64,000 bases of DNA from Brevibacillus fluminis (GCF_003710825.1 NZ_RHHQ01000018.1:62001-126000), one strand, 5' to 3'. Numbered from the stretch's first letter, positions 24,349 to 34,796 are shown. Program-made: numbers and translations. The notes: generated by a model not told the origin, from the letters alone.

Positions 24349-26076
24349 TTGGAAAATCTCAACACTGGACGCCTCATGCGCAATACGGCACTCTTCCTGC
24401 TGTCTGCCGGCCTCATCAGCACCTCCTTCGCTCTTCAGGCACCAGAAGCCGCACAGGCTGATTCACCAAAACAGTCCAAAAATTTGATCGTAATGATCGG
24501 CGATGGCATGGGTCCAGCCGAAATCACAGCTGCCCGCTATTACGCCAAAACGCATTTGGGCCAGGATCATCTCGCATTGGACAGCTTTTATGTGGGAAAA
24601 GCGACAACATTCTCGCAGCAAAGCCCGTATTCGACTGAGTCCGGCGCTGTCACCGACTCCGCTGCAGCCGGTACCGCCTTCTCGACCGGCCACAAAACGT
24701 ATAACAACGCAATCAGCGTCTCCAACGAAGATGCAGCAAAGCCTTTCGCTTCCGTCATCGAAGCGGCGATGAAGCAAGGCAAAGCTACCGGACTCGTGTC
24801 GACCGATAACATCACTGGCGCGACTCCTGCAGTATGGGCTTCCCATGTGCGCCTGCGCCACAACCAAAACGCGATCGCCTCGCAATATCTGGACAGCGGC
24901 GTCAACGTGTTTTTTGGCGGCGGTAAAGTGAATTTCGTGACCAAAGAAGAAAAAGGCAAACGTACGGACAAATCGATCATCGCCGATTTTGAAGCGAAAG
25001 GATACAAAACCGCTTTTGACAAAAAAGGTCTTGAAGCTATTCCTGCAAATAGTGGCAAAGCGCTCGGCCTCTTCGCCTCTGCTGAAATCCCGTATGTGCT
25101 CGACCGCGACGAGAATACGCCAAGCCTGAAAGACATGGCGACAAAAGCCATCGACATTTTGTCCAAAAATAAAAACGGCTTCGTCATGATGGTAGAAGGC
25201 GGACGCATCGACCACTCTGGCCACGCCAACGATTTGCCTGCTAACGTGCAGGAAACGCTCGATTTCGATAACGCTGTAAAAGCTGTCATGGATTTCGCCA
25301 AAAAAGACGGCAACACGTCCGTCGTTATCACGGCTGACCATGAAACAGGCGGTCTGTCCCTCGGGATCAACAACGTATATGAATTGAACGTTGATTTGTG
25401 GAACAAAGAAAAGCACTCTTACGAATACTTGGATAAAGCATTGGAAGAAGCCAAAACAGCGGATGATGTGAAAAAGATCGTTGCTGAAAATACCGGATTC
25501 ACAGACTTGACCGACGAGGAATTGGCCTTCATTTTGAAAGGCGATGGGTCTTCCTACAAACGCGCTGGCGCCTACAACGCAGTTGTCTCCAAGCGTCTGG
25601 CTGTAGGTTGGACAGGTCATGGCCATACCGCGGTTGACGTGGGCGTATGGGCATACGGACCGATCGCTTCACTGGTCAAAGGCGACGTCGACAACACCGA
25701 TATCGCCAAAAACGGCGCGAAAGTAATTGGCGCTGATTTGCAAGCAGCAACCACAGCTTTGCAAGATAAGTATCTGTATCCAATGTTCAAAACGACTCGT
25801 GATAACAAAATCATGTTCCCTGTGAAGGCATTGGCCGACGATCTGGGCATTGCGGTGAAAAATGACGACGCGGCCAAGCTCGTGACGCTTTCCAAAGGAA
25901 GCGTCAAACTGACCGTAAGCCTCGCAAATGGGGAAGTGAAAGTAAACGATAAAGCAGCAGATTTCGCCGGAGAGGTTGATAACGGCAAGTTGTACTTGCC
26001 GCTGGAAGCCTTCAACAAACTGACAGGCGCAAACATGAGCTGGGATGCTCTGTCAGAACGCATTGTGCTGAAGTAA
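24349..26076 (+). CDS. Secreted alkaline phosphatase with C-terminal copper-amine-oxidase-like (stalk) domain
   Basis: 575 residues. A Sec signal peptide ends with AQAD near residue 37. Catalytic features of PhoA-type enzymes are present: GDGMG with metal-binding Asp52, nucleophile Ser104 in TDSAAAGT, TADHETGG and GHTAVDV metal ligands (two Zn, one Mg in the family). The last ~85 residues read like the copper-amine-oxidase N-terminal-like domain common in Paenibacillaceae exoproteins (VKALADDLGIAVK, VNDKAADF), probably wall or matrix binding. The TTG at 24349 follows GGAGG by 8 bases; an upstream ATG at 24286 lies inside the Pho box. It releases phosphate outside the cell. Confidence 0.92.
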   Translation: MENLNTGRLMRNTALFLLSAGLISTSFALQAPEAAQADSPKQSKNLIVMIGDGMGPAEITAARYYAKTHLGQDHLALDSFYVGKATTFSQQSPYSTESGAVTDSAAAGTAFSTGHKTYNNAISVSNEDAAKPFASVIEAAMKQGKATGLVSTDNITGATPAVWASHVRLRHNQNAIASQYLDSGVNVFFGGGKVNFVTKEEKGKRTDKSIIADFEAKGYKTAFDKKGLEAIPANSGKALGLFASAEIPYVLDRDENTPSLKDMATKAIDILSKNKNGFVMMVEGGRIDHSGHANDLPANVQETLDFDNAVKAVMDFAKKDGNTSVVITADHETGGLSLGINNVYELNVDLWNKEKHSYEYLDKALEEAKTADDVKKIVAENTGFTDLTDEELAFILKGDGSSYKRAGAYNAVVSKRLAVGWTGHGHTAVDVGVWAYGPIASLVKGDVDNTDIAKNGAKVIGADLQAATTALQDKYLYPMFKTTRDNKIMFPVKALADDLGIAVKNDDAAKLVTLSKGSVKLTVSLANGEVKVNDKAADFAGEVDNGKLYLPLEAFNKLTGANMSWDALSERIVLK

Positions 26077-26100
26077 AACCGAACAACTGAGGAGCATCAG

Positions 26101-26136
26101 GTGGATAGGGAATTCGCTTCTCTATCCACTTTCTTT
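26101..26136 (+). terminator. Terminator after the alkaline phosphatase gene
   Basis: Stem GTGGATAG/CTATCCAC followed by TTTCTTTG. It may be leaky toward the ABC genes just downstream. Confidence 0.75.
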
Positions 26137-26157
26137 GTTGAGGAGGAGATCTATCCG

Positions 26158-26874
26158 ATGATTGCATTTCATCAAGTAACCAAATCGTTCCCGATCAATG
26201 GCAGCATGCTGCCGATTGTTAAGGTGAAGCACTGGACGGTGGAAGCGGGCGAGCGCGTCGCCCTGATAGGCCCAAGCGGCAGCGGCAAGAGCACACTGCT
26301 CCATCTCGCAAGCGGCGTGCTTCCCGTCGATAGCGGCGAAATCACCGTTGCTGATCACCCGATCCATCGATACTCAGAAGGTCAGCGGGATCGGTATCGC
26401 GCCCAGATGATCGGCTATATTTTTCAAGATTTCCATTTGATTTCTTCCTTATCGGCCCGCCAAAATGTCGAGCTGGTCCTCCCCCCTGCCTGGACCAAAC
26501 AACAACGCCGGGAAGAAGTGGACCGCTGGTTCGAGCTGGTCGGCTTACAAGATCGTCAGAAGCATTTGCCGGCTCAGCTTTCGCGCGGGCAGCAGCAAAG
26601 AGTGGCGATGATCCGCGCGCTGATCGGCAATGCACCGCTTATTTTGGCAGATGAACCGACGGGCAGCCTCGATTGGGAGACCGCTGGCGAGGTCATGTCG
26701 CTCTTGCTCTCCCTTTGCGAAAGCGAAAAAAGAACCCTGTTAACCGTGACCCACGACCTTCATCTCGCCCGACTGTTTCCGAAAACGGTACACATCAGCG
26801 AGCTGAATGAACTGGTGCGAAAAACGAACGAAGCCGAATCCTCAGCAGACAGCAAAGGAGAGAGGGTCGGATGA
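26158..26874 (+). CDS. MacB/LolD-type ABC transporter ATPase
   Basis: 238 residues. Walker [10 protein letters not shown] near residue 40, Q-loop IFQDFHLI, signature LSRGQQQRVAM (Arg instead of the usual Gly after Ser, a mild oddity), Walker B LILADEPTGSLD and switch His in LTVTHDLHLA. The MacB/LolD group drives FtsX-like permeases by mechanotransmission rather than classical import. The ATG at 26158 follows GAGGAGGAG; an in-frame start at 26101 lies in the terminator. Overlaps the permease gene by 4 bases. Confidence 0.85.
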   Translation: MIAFHQVTKSFPINGSMLPIVKVKHWTVEAGERVALIGPSGSGKSTLLHLASGVLPVDSGEITVADHPIHRYSEGQRDRYRAQMIGYIFQDFHLISSLSARQNVELVLPPAWTKQQRREEVDRWFELVGLQDRQKHLPAQLSRGQQQRVAMIRALIGNAPLILADEPTGSLDWETAGEVMSLLLSLCESEKRTLLTVTHDLHLARLFPKTVHISELNELVRKTNEAESSADSKGERVG

Positions 26875-28079
26875 GCCTGTACACACTGCTATGGCGCAAC
26901 ATTCTCCATCGCAAAACATTATCGCTCCTCACGGTGTTTTCCGTCACGATCACTGTCGCACTCGTCGTCTTTTTGCTGATGTGTAGTCAAGGCGTCGAGC
27001 AAGGTGCCGAAAAAGGCTACGGCCCGTTTGAAGTGACCATCGGAGTGAAAGGCAGCGCCTCTCAAATGGCGCTCAATACGTATTACCACATCGGTGCACC
27101 GACCGGCAACGTGCCTTATTCTTTAGTCCAGAAGGTGCAACAAAACAGTCAGGTTGAAGCGGCTTACGCCATGACGACCGGCGACAACTACAACGGCTTC
27201 CCGATCATCGGAATGGAGCCTGGCTATTTCCTCACCCGCTATGGCGATAAGCAGCTCGCGGACGGAAAGCTGTACGGCAACCTCGGAGAAACCGTGGTCG
27301 GAGCCTATGTGGCCAAGACGCTGGGACTGCATGTAGGCGATACGTTCCAAGGTGCACATGGCTTGGTGCAAGGAGCCGGTGAAGAGAACCACGATGAGGG
27401 CGAAGAACACGATGAACACCATCTTTTTTCCTATAAAATCGTAGGAATCCTCCCGCCACTGTACACGTCAGATGACCGTGCTGTCTTCACTACGCTCGAC
27501 TACGCGTGGGCCGTTCATCACAACCAGACAGGCGATCATAAAGAGGTAACGGCGATCCTAGTCAAGCCCAGGTCGCTTCTCGGTGCACAAACGATCAAAA
27601 ACGAGTACAGCCAGATTGACAACGTGCAGGCAATCTATACGAGCAAAGCTGTCGCTGATGTGGTCAATATCGTCGACAAAGGCACACAGATGCTTGAGAT
27701 CGTCACCATCATTTGCATCGTGCTGGCATCCGTATCGATCCTGCTTTCCTTGATCGCAGCTGTGAACGAGCGGAAAAAAGATGTCGGCCTGCTCCGGTTG
27801 ATCGGCAAGCCCAAGCAATTTGTATGGTTCGCCTTGATCGGTGAAGGATTTTTGCTTACCTTCATCGGGCTTTTGGCAGGATTGGTGATCGGCCACGTCG
27901 GCGGCTATGTGAGCCGTGACGCCGTGTTCGCCTTTTCCGGGCTGCAGCTCAATGCTGGCGGCATCCTGCCTGGCGAGTGGATGCTGGTGGCAGGCACGCT
28001 GCTGATCGGACTTTTGGCATCAGCTGGCCCTGCCATAAAAGCATACCGGGTCGACCCGCTGCAACTATTCCGCGCTTGA
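26871..28079 (+). CDS. FtsX-like ABC permease with His/Glu-rich extracytoplasmic loop
   Basis: 402 residues: one N-terminal membrane helix, a 220-residue extracytoplasmic MacB_PCD-type domain, then three helices with an FtsX domain (VNERKKDVGLLRLIGKPKQF). Within the outer domain near residues 172-184 a run such as NHDEGEEHDEHH could bind zinc or another metal. The trio ATPase, FtsX-like permease and lipoprotein resembles the PA4064-PA4066 part of a Zur-controlled operon in Pseudomonas aeruginosa; the zinc link is inference. Confidence 0.8.
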   Translation: MSLYTLLWRNILHRKTLSLLTVFSVTITVALVVFLLMCSQGVEQGAEKGYGPFEVTIGVKGSASQMALNTYYHIGAPTGNVPYSLVQKVQQNSQVEAAYAMTTGDNYNGFPIIGMEPGYFLTRYGDKQLADGKLYGNLGETVVGAYVAKTLGLHVGDTFQGAHGLVQGAGEENHDEGEEHDEHHLFSYKIVGILPPLYTSDDRAVFTTLDYAWAVHHNQTGDHKEVTAILVKPRSLLGAQTIKNEYSQIDNVQAIYTSKAVADVVNIVDKGTQMLEIVTIICIVLASVSILLSLIAAVNERKKDVGLLRLIGKPKQFVWFALIGEGFLLTFIGLLAGLVIGHVGGYVSRDAVFAFSGLQLNAGGILPGEWMLVAGTLLIGLLASAGPAIKAYRVDPLQLFRA

Positions 28080-28088
28080 GGTGATAGC

Positions 28089-28982
28089 ATGAACCGATTA
28101 TCCTATCCGCTGCTTCTGTTGTCATTCGCACTGATATGCGCTGGATGCGGAACTAAGCAGGCGGAAAAAAAGACGCCTGAAACATTTGCGATGGGAGCGA
28201 ACGCTTCGGCTAGCACAGCTGCCGCATCAAATGAGACGGTGCCTGCCAGTGCTTCTGCCAATTTGACCGAGAATGAGACTGCTTCTGGGACTGTGGCTAT
28301 ACAAAACCAAAATGAACCGCAAGCCGACCAGAAAGCCGAAAACGGCATTGGGACCAAACCGCCGGCAGCTGCTGAGCAAACAGCTCCAGATAAGCCGGAT
28401 CAAACGAAAAAAACAAAACGAGCCGCATCTCCTGCTTCGACGACTGCCACAGCACAAGCAAATTCGCCAAAACCGAGCGCGGCCACAAACACAGGCGCCA
28501 AACCAGCAGTCCAACCCGACCGAACCGCGGCTTCCAAGCCCGGTCACGCTGCTGCAGTCACAGCTCCCGCATCGTCGGCCAACACCGCGTCTGGCACGCA
28601 AAAACCTGCTGCAGCAAACAACGAAATCAATTGGAATCAGTTTTTTGACAATGAGCAGCAAAACACGCCCTCATCGCGTTTCTGGGATCTGAATGGGCAG
28701 ACCGTGCAGATCAAAGGCTTTATGGGCGAAGTTTTATCATTTGAGAAGCACTGGTTTCTGCTGATTCCAAAGCCTGGTGCGGAATGTCCGTTTGACAATG
28801 GCGATGAAACGTATTGGAACAAAATCATGATTGTGTATGTCCCCGATGACATCAAGCTGCGCTACACATCAGACCCACTGCTGATCACCGGTAAGCTGGA
28901 TGTTGGGATCAAGCTGGATGAATCGGGCTACAAGACGATGTTCCGACTTTATGACGCCTCTTTCGAGAAAATCAAGGAGTAA
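28089..28982 (+). CDS. Lipoprotein with long low-complexity linker and DUF3299-like C-terminal domain
   Basis: 297 residues. The lipobox CAGC at about 20 predicts membrane anchoring. Residues 25-175 are a low-complexity stretch rich in Ala, Thr, Pro, Lys and Gln, probably a flexible wall-spanning stalk. The folded end reads VQIKGFMGEVLSFEKHWFLL and LLITGKLDVGIKLDESGY, which resembles DUF3299 proteins encoded with FtsX-like transporters; a Cys in GAECPFDNGD is kept. It probably presents or receives the substrate of the ABC pair. GAGGTG precedes the ATG. Confidence 0.7.
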   Translation: MNRLSYPLLLLSFALICAGCGTKQAEKKTPETFAMGANASASTAAASNETVPASASANLTENETASGTVAIQNQNEPQADQKAENGIGTKPPAAAEQTAPDKPDQTKKTKRAASPASTTATAQANSPKPSAATNTGAKPAVQPDRTAASKPGHAAAVTAPASSANTASGTQKPAAANNEINWNQFFDNEQQNTPSSRFWDLNGQTVQIKGFMGEVLSFEKHWFLLIPKPGAECPFDNGDETYWNKIMIVYVPDDIKLRYTSDPLLITGKLDVGIKLDESGYKTMFRLYDASFEKIKE

Positions 28983-29044
28983 GAATAACCAGCCACTTGC
29001 ATTTTCTTCGATGACTGGTTAAAATGTTTGCTCAAAGGGTATGA

Positions 29045-29336
29045 TTTTTAATGCGATGAGGAAGAAGAGTAGGCATTTTACGAGACCCCAGAGAGCTGAT
29101 GGTTGGTGCGAATCAGTGTCGAGTGGATGTTGAATGGGCTTCCGAGCTCCAAACCGAACCTGTCTTCGGGACAGCAGTAGGCTTTGGCGTTGCGTCCGTA
29201 CGTTATCAGAGGACACCGTATCATTGGGTACGGCTAAAGCGATTTTGCGCACGTGCAAGAATACTTGTCATGCGTGAAATAACAAGGGTGGCACCACGGT
29301 TCATTCGTCCCTGTCCAGGGCGGATGGACCTTTTTG
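29045..29336 (+). promoter_or_regulatory. T-box riboswitch upstream of trpS
   Basis: The leader has stem I features (AGAGAGCTGATGGTTGGTG, then GAATGGGCTTCCGAGC), an AGTAGGC element, CCGTACGTTATC and the T-box AAGGGTGGCACCACGG at 29284-29299. The last part forms a terminator, GGTTCAT/ATGGACC enclosing CCCTG/CAGGG, then TTTTTG (29297-29336). Uncharged tRNA, by context tRNA-Trp, would stabilise the antiterminator. I could not place the specifier codon with certainty. The region 28983-29044 before it holds only a weak stem. Confidence 0.92.
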
Positions 29337-29355
29337 TATTTATTTGACCTAATAA

Positions 29356-30369
<1,014 letters not shown>

Positions 30370-30377
30370 GGATAAAC

Positions 30378-30421
30378 AAAGTGGGTTGGGAGCTTTCAGC
30401 AGCTTCCCAACCCACTTTATT
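30378..30421. terminator. Bidirectional terminator between trpS and an AraC gene
   Basis: Long stem AAAGTGGGTTGGGA/TCCCAACCCACTTT with T-rich flanks on both sides. Confidence 0.9.
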
Positions 30422-30422
30422 T

Positions 30423-31220
30423 TCAACGCGTTTCTGCCCGATATTTTTCCGGCGTCATCCCGACTGCCCTTAAGAACGTCCGATAAAACTGGCTGGTGCT
30501 GGAGAAACCGAGACGGTAACTGATGCCTGTCACGGTATCATCAGTCCGCTGTAGCTGTACTTTGGCCTGCTCAACACGCAGCTGCAAAACATATTGATAC
30601 GGGGTCACCCCCATCATCGACTTGAAGGAACGAATGAAATGAAAGCGACTCTGCAACGCAATCGTCGCCAGCTCATCGATGTTCATCTGCTCCGTGTAAT
30701 GTGCATGGATATAGTCCAAAACTCGCTTTAGATGAGGGTCGACGACGAGCCTGTCATGTACTGTTTCCATTGTCCCCGCCTGGCCCCACAAGGTTTGATG
30801 CAAATAACTGAGAATCTGACATTCCAGTTCTTCCACAGCCAAGCCATGGGCACTGTCAAAACTGATCATGTCCATCATCCATTTTTTGAAATAATCCGAT
30901 AATGTAACCGGGTCAAAATGCTGATAAAGCGACGGTTCCCTGCGGGTTTTCATCGCAGTCGGATACATGCTTTGATCATTCACCTGAATGATGATCAGGC
31001 CAGCATCATCCCCCATCGCAAAAGAATGCATATCGCGCGGCTGGAGGACAAGTCCGTTCCCGGCAGTTAGCGCCATCTCCTTGTTTTCATGTGTGAAAAA
31101 GCATGTGCCGTGCAAAGGAATGGTGACTTGGAATTGATTGGCGTGCGCATGCGGCACATTGGCGAACTCTCTTTCGATCTTGTATATTTCCAGCTGCGGC
31201 AGAACCACTCGCATCTGCAT
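30423..31220 (-). CDS. AraC-family regulator with cupin-type sensor domain
   Basis: 265 residues. The first 150 form a cupin-like ligand-binding domain (VPHAHANQFQVTIPLHG, LVLQPRDMHSF). The C-terminal 100 hold two AraC helix-turn-helix units, with IDELATIALQSRFHFIRSFKSMMG and GISYRLGFSSTSQFYRTF. GGGGTG lies 7 bases before the ATG, and a TATAAT box is seen about 20 bases before it. It is divergent from an Fsr-type efflux gene with 110 bases between them, so it is probably that gene's activator. Confidence 0.85.
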   Translation of the reverse strand: MQMRVVLPQLEIYKIEREFANVPHAHANQFQVTIPLHGTCFFTHENKEMALTAGNGLVLQPRDMHSFAMGDDAGLIIIQVNDQSMYPTAMKTRREPSLYQHFDPVTLSDYFKKWMMDMISFDSAHGLAVEELECQILSYLHQTLWGQAGTMETVHDRLVVDPHLKRVLDYIHAHYTEQMNIDELATIALQSRFHFIRSFKSMMGVTPYQYVLQLRVEQAKVQLQRTDDTVTGISYRLGFSSTSQFYRTFLRAVGMTPEKYRAETR

Positions 31221-31330
31221 TCGGCTTCACCCCGCTCCATTATAGCAAAAATTGCTCGATTCCTAAGCAACTTTCGCGACGACACGCCTATTCCCGTTCA
31301 GCTAGGATGGAGGAAAAAGGATGTGGAGAA

Positions 31331-32590
31331 ATGCAACAAAGCACCGCTGCAGGAGCGACACGAAACAGCGCCATGCTCATACTGCTAGGCGTCAGTGCCG
31401 CCCATTTGCTCAATGACGCCATGCAATCGGTTGTCCCCGCTGTTTTCCCTCTCTTTCAACAAAACATGAAGCTCAGCTATGCCGAAATCGGCTGGGTGGC
31501 GTTTACGCTCAATATCACGGCCTCTGTCCTGCAGCCTGCCATCGGCTATTACACGGACCGCAGACCGATGCCGATCCTGCTGCCGCTAGGCATGGTCTTT
31601 ACACTGCTCGGCATGGTCGGCTTGGCACTCTCCCCCTCGCTCGGATACCTGCTGCTTTCTGCCGCTCTGATCGGTGTCGGTTCCTCTGTGCTCCACCCGG
31701 AATCATCGCGGGTCGCACATCTGGCTGTCGGTAAAAGTAAAGGGTTCGCCCAGTCGGTCTTTCAGGTTGGCGGCAATACGGGTCAGGCGTTGGCACCACT
31801 GATGGTAGCCTTTATTATCAGCCCGCAGGGGCAGCTCGGCTTTCTCTGGTTCATCGTGCTCGCGGTCATCGGAATCGTGCTGCAAGGAGCGATCAGCCGC
31901 TGGTATCGCCGCCAGACCCGGCCGGTCAAATCTGCAGCTGCTAAAGGCAATGCCGTGGTGGCTGAAAAGCGTTTTAGCAAAGGCTTCATCGCCTACGTAT
32001 TGGGCATTCTCATTTTGATGCTGTTTTCCAAATTCGTGTATCTCGCGAGCATGACAGGCTATTTTGCGTTTTATTATATGGAAACGTATCAGCTTCCATT
32101 AGAAAGCGCGCAAATGTGCCTGTTTGCCCTCCAATTCGCCGGGATGGTCGGAACGTTTATTGGAGGTCCGCTTGCTGACCGCTTCGGACGTCAGAAAATC
32201 ATCTGGTTTTCCATCCTTGGAACCGCTCCGTTCTCACTTCTGATGCCGTATGTTGGCCCGGTCGGCGCAATTTTACTTTGCATCGCCATCGGCCTGATTC
32301 TTATGTCCGGCTTCTCCGTGATCATCGTTTATGCACAAGAAATGCTCCCTGGACACGTCGGCACCGTTGCAGGCCTGTTTTTCGGCTTGTCTTTTGGCTT
32401 GGCCGGTCTCGGCTCGGTGATCATGGGATGGCTGATGGATACGCATGGCGTCGCCTACATGATTCACGTATGCTCGTTTTTGCCGCTCTTGGGCTTGCTC
32501 GCTTTGCTGCTGCCAAAGGATTCGGTCATCATGGGCAAAACGCTACCGAAAAAACCGTTTTTTGCAGCAAAACGCCAAGAAATTTCCTAA
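31331..32590 (+). CDS. MFS efflux transporter, fosmidomycin-resistance (Fsr) type
   Basis: 419 residues, 12 helices. SAAHLLNDAMQSVVPAVFP at the start of helix 1, GVGSSVLHPESSRVAH in the centre and FQVGGNTGQALAP are characteristic of the Fsr group of the MFS. Substrates include fosmidomycin in E. coli, but natural roles vary. The ATG at 31331 has AAAAGGA 9 bases before; an ATG at 31307 lacks a proper site. Probably controlled by the divergent AraC protein. Confidence 0.88.
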   Translation: MQQSTAAGATRNSAMLILLGVSAAHLLNDAMQSVVPAVFPLFQQNMKLSYAEIGWVAFTLNITASVLQPAIGYYTDRRPMPILLPLGMVFTLLGMVGLALSPSLGYLLLSAALIGVGSSVLHPESSRVAHLAVGKSKGFAQSVFQVGGNTGQALAPLMVAFIISPQGQLGFLWFIVLAVIGIVLQGAISRWYRRQTRPVKSAAAKGNAVVAEKRFSKGFIAYVLGILILMLFSKFVYLASMTGYFAFYYMETYQLPLESAQMCLFALQFAGMVGTFIGGPLADRFGRQKIIWFSILGTAPFSLLMPYVGPVGAILLCIAIGLILMSGFSVIIVYAQEMLPGHVGTVAGLFFGLSFGLAGLGSVIMGWLMDTHGVAYMIHVCSFLPLLGLLALLLPKDSVIMGKTLPKKPFFAAKRQEIS

Positions 32591-32611
32591 CCGACATCAC
32601 CTGCACGCACA

Positions 32612-32649
32612 ACGAAACGAACCGATGACAGCCATCGGTTCGTTTCTTA
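32612..32649. terminator. Bidirectional terminator
   Basis: Stem GAAACGAACCGATG/CATCGGTTCGTTTC, perfect, between the convergent Fsr and MHS transporter genes. Confidence 0.88.
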
Positions 32650-32652
32650 TGT

Positions 32653-33984
32653 TTAGAAATCTACATCTTTGGTTTCCGGACCAAGCAGTGCGCCTACCGT
32701 AATGAAGAGTCCGCCAATAACCAGGATGACGATCGGCGTATACAAATAAGGCATCACGTTTTGCAGACCAAGCATGAAGAATGGCGTCAGCGCCGGGATG
32801 ATCAACGCCAGGCTGTAGCCTACCCCATACCCCGATGCCCGCACACCGGTATGGAACCGTTCCGTAATATAGGAGGTCAAGACACCGAACACCGGAATGA
32901 CCAGCGAGTTCACTAGCACGACCAGCAGGATGAGGGTGGCGGTATTTTGATAACCGCTGCTGAGCAAGTAATAGTAGAGAAACGGCGCGACGGTGAAGCC
33001 GAGAATCCCAAAAATGACCAGAACCGCTTTTCGGCCGATCTTTTGGCTGATCGCCCCCGCAAAGATGAAGAGCACGAACATGATGATATTGGTCACAAGC
33101 TGTGCATTCGTGGAGACCGCGCTGTCCACCTTGAGCATTTTCAGCATGCCAGGCAACGACGAAATGATCGCATTCGTAACGAACCAGACGCCGCTCATCA
33201 CAAGGAACACTTGGCCAAGCTGGGAGAGATTCGCTTTGCTGAACAGGTCTTTGAGCGGATTCTCCGCTTTTTTCGATTCCTTCCACACCTCAGATTCCGG
33301 CACTTTATAGTACGAGTATAAGAATAAGGCAAAAGACAACAAAGCACCGATGACGAATGGAATCCTCCAGCCCCACACCGCATACGCAGAAGTAGCGTCA
33401 CCCGCAGGGAAAAGCTTCAAGGTAGCAAGGGTCACAACCGACACAATGATCGTTCCAGCTGGAAAGCCTGCATTGATGAATCCACCAAACAATCCGCGTT
33501 TCCGCTTAGGCGCATATTCCATCGCCAACGGATTCGCCGACGTATATTCGCCCCCCATGAAAATCCCGGCCACCAGACGAAGGATCGCCATCGTGACGAT
33601 TCCGCCGAGCCCCCAAGCTGCATAGCCGGGCAGCAGTGCAATGAGCAGCGTGGAAACGGCGATGCCCAAAATGGAAACCAGCGTCGTTTTCCGCCGGCCG
33701 ATCTTATCGCCGAAATAACCGAATATCATCGAGCCGACGGGACGTCCGATGAGAGATAGGACAAACACCAGGAAATACAAAGTCGTTGATACGGTCGGCG
33801 ACAGGTCCGCCGGCTGAAAATAGACCATCGCAGGAGCTAAGGCGATGATCGGCAAATATACGTCGATCATATCAACGGTGAATCCAAAAAATGCTGCGAG
33901 TAACGTTTTTTTGCCTTCGTCACTCAATTTTTCATTGGGCCGCTCTTCGGCCACGGCCACGTTGTTTGCCATTGCTTTTCCCAT
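32653..33984 (-). CDS. MFS metabolite:H+ symporter (MHS-like)
   Basis: 443 residues, 12 helices. FGYFGDKIGRRKTT after helix 2 and RLVAGIFMGGEYTSANPL in helix 4-5 are typical of the MHS branch, which imports dicarboxylates, betaines or aromatic acids. Last gene of a four-gene catabolic operon; it most likely brings in the compound that the aldolase, cupin and DUF6282 proteins handle. The ATG at 33984 is 7 bases from GAGGGGG. Confidence 0.82.
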   Translation of the reverse strand: MGKAMANNVAVAEERPNEKLSDEGKKTLLAAFFGFTVDMIDVYLPIIALAPAMVYFQPADLSPTVSTTLYFLVFVLSLIGRPVGSMIFGYFGDKIGRRKTTLVSILGIAVSTLLIALLPGYAAWGLGGIVTMAILRLVAGIFMGGEYTSANPLAMEYAPKRKRGLFGGFINAGFPAGTIIVSVVTLATLKLFPAGDATSAYAVWGWRIPFVIGALLSFALFLYSYYKVPESEVWKESKKAENPLKDLFSKANLSQLGQVFLVMSGVWFVTNAIISSLPGMLKMLKVDSAVSTNAQLVTNIIMFVLFIFAGAISQKIGRKAVLVIFGILGFTVAPFLYYYLLSSGYQNTATLILLVVLVNSLVIPVFGVLTSYITERFHTGVRASGYGVGYSLALIIPALTPFFMLGLQNVMPYLYTPIVILVIGGLFITVGALLGPETKDVDF

Positions 33985-34010
33985 GGACAATCCCCCTCAA
34001 TGCAATCGTG

Positions 34011-34796
34011 TTACATATTTTCACGCAAAGCTGTGATTTTTGCGACGCCATCGACCGCAGTTTTGAACAACGCGACATCCGATGACCAGACGATGTACGG
34101 AATCTTATTTTCGATGGCAAAACGGTACTGCTCCTCGTTTGCGACAGCGATGCCCGCCTGCACGCCCCTCTTTTGGCAAACCTCTAGGATGCGTCGGACA
34201 GGGAGGGCCAGCTCGCCTTGCAGATAGTCCGGTCCCTTTCCTAATGAAATTCCAAGATCAACCGGTCCGATAAACGCGATATCCACACCTGCGGTCTGAC
34301 AAATCGCATCAACCTTTTCGTAAGCGCTTTCAGTTTCGATATGGATGGCGATTGTTGTTTGTACATTGGCTTGTGCCAAATAATTTTTCGGCGTGTGACC
34401 GAACCCCGCCGCTCGGTGGGCATAGGTGACACCACGTGTCCCATCCGGCGGGTACTTGGCTTTGTCCACCACATCCATCACTTCTCCTTCATCCAGCAGC
34501 TGTGGAACCTGGATGCCTGTCGCGCCCAGATCAAGTGCTCGGAGCACGGAGCTCCTCGAAGCGTCAGGAATCCTCACCATGCTGCTCATGCTGTGCAGAT
34601 CAGCTACCCGAACCATTTGCTCGACCTGCGTAAAGCTCAAGGTGGTGTGCTCCATATCAATCACGATGAAATCGAACCCGGCCATGCCCAACAGCTCAAT
34701 GATTTCGGCCGAAAAGATTTTGACGAATGTCCCCACTTGTGGCTTTCCCTCTGCCAACAGCTGCTTGAACGATGAGTGACCGGCTTGTTTACGCAT
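34011..34796 (-). CDS. HpcH/HpaI-type class II aldolase
   Basis: 261 residues with a TIM-barrel pattern. FIVIDMEHTTL near residue 42 has the Asp/Glu region and MVRIPDAS near 72 the substrate Arg; HIETESAYEKVDAI and DIAFIGPVDLGISLG near 150-175 hold the metal-binding Glu and Asp. Family members cleave 4-hydroxy-2-oxo acids to pyruvate or related products and an aldehyde. Its ATG overlaps the stop region of the cupin gene (34789-34796). The precise substrate is unknown. Confidence 0.85.
   Translation of the reverse strand: MRKQAGHSSFKQLLAEGKPQVGTFVKIFSAEIIELLGMAGFDFIVIDMEHTTLSFTQVEQMVRVADLHSMSSMVRIPDASRSSVLRALDLGATGIQVPQLLDEGEVMDVVDKAKYPPDGTRGVTYAHRAAGFGHTPKNYLAQANVQTTIAIHIETESAYEKVDAICQTAGVDIAFIGPVDLGISLGKGPDYLQGELALPVRRILEVCQKRGVQAGIAVANEEQYRFAIENKIPYIVWSSDVALFKTAVDGVAKITALRENM

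Noticed and set aside
24463-25626. 387-codon minus-strand frame opposite the alkaline phosphatase gene
   Set aside because: Shadow of a real, motif-complete gene; no start signals.
28986-29020. Weak stem AACCAG/CTGGTT after the lipoprotein gene
   Set aside because: Long loop and no T-run; not called as a terminator.
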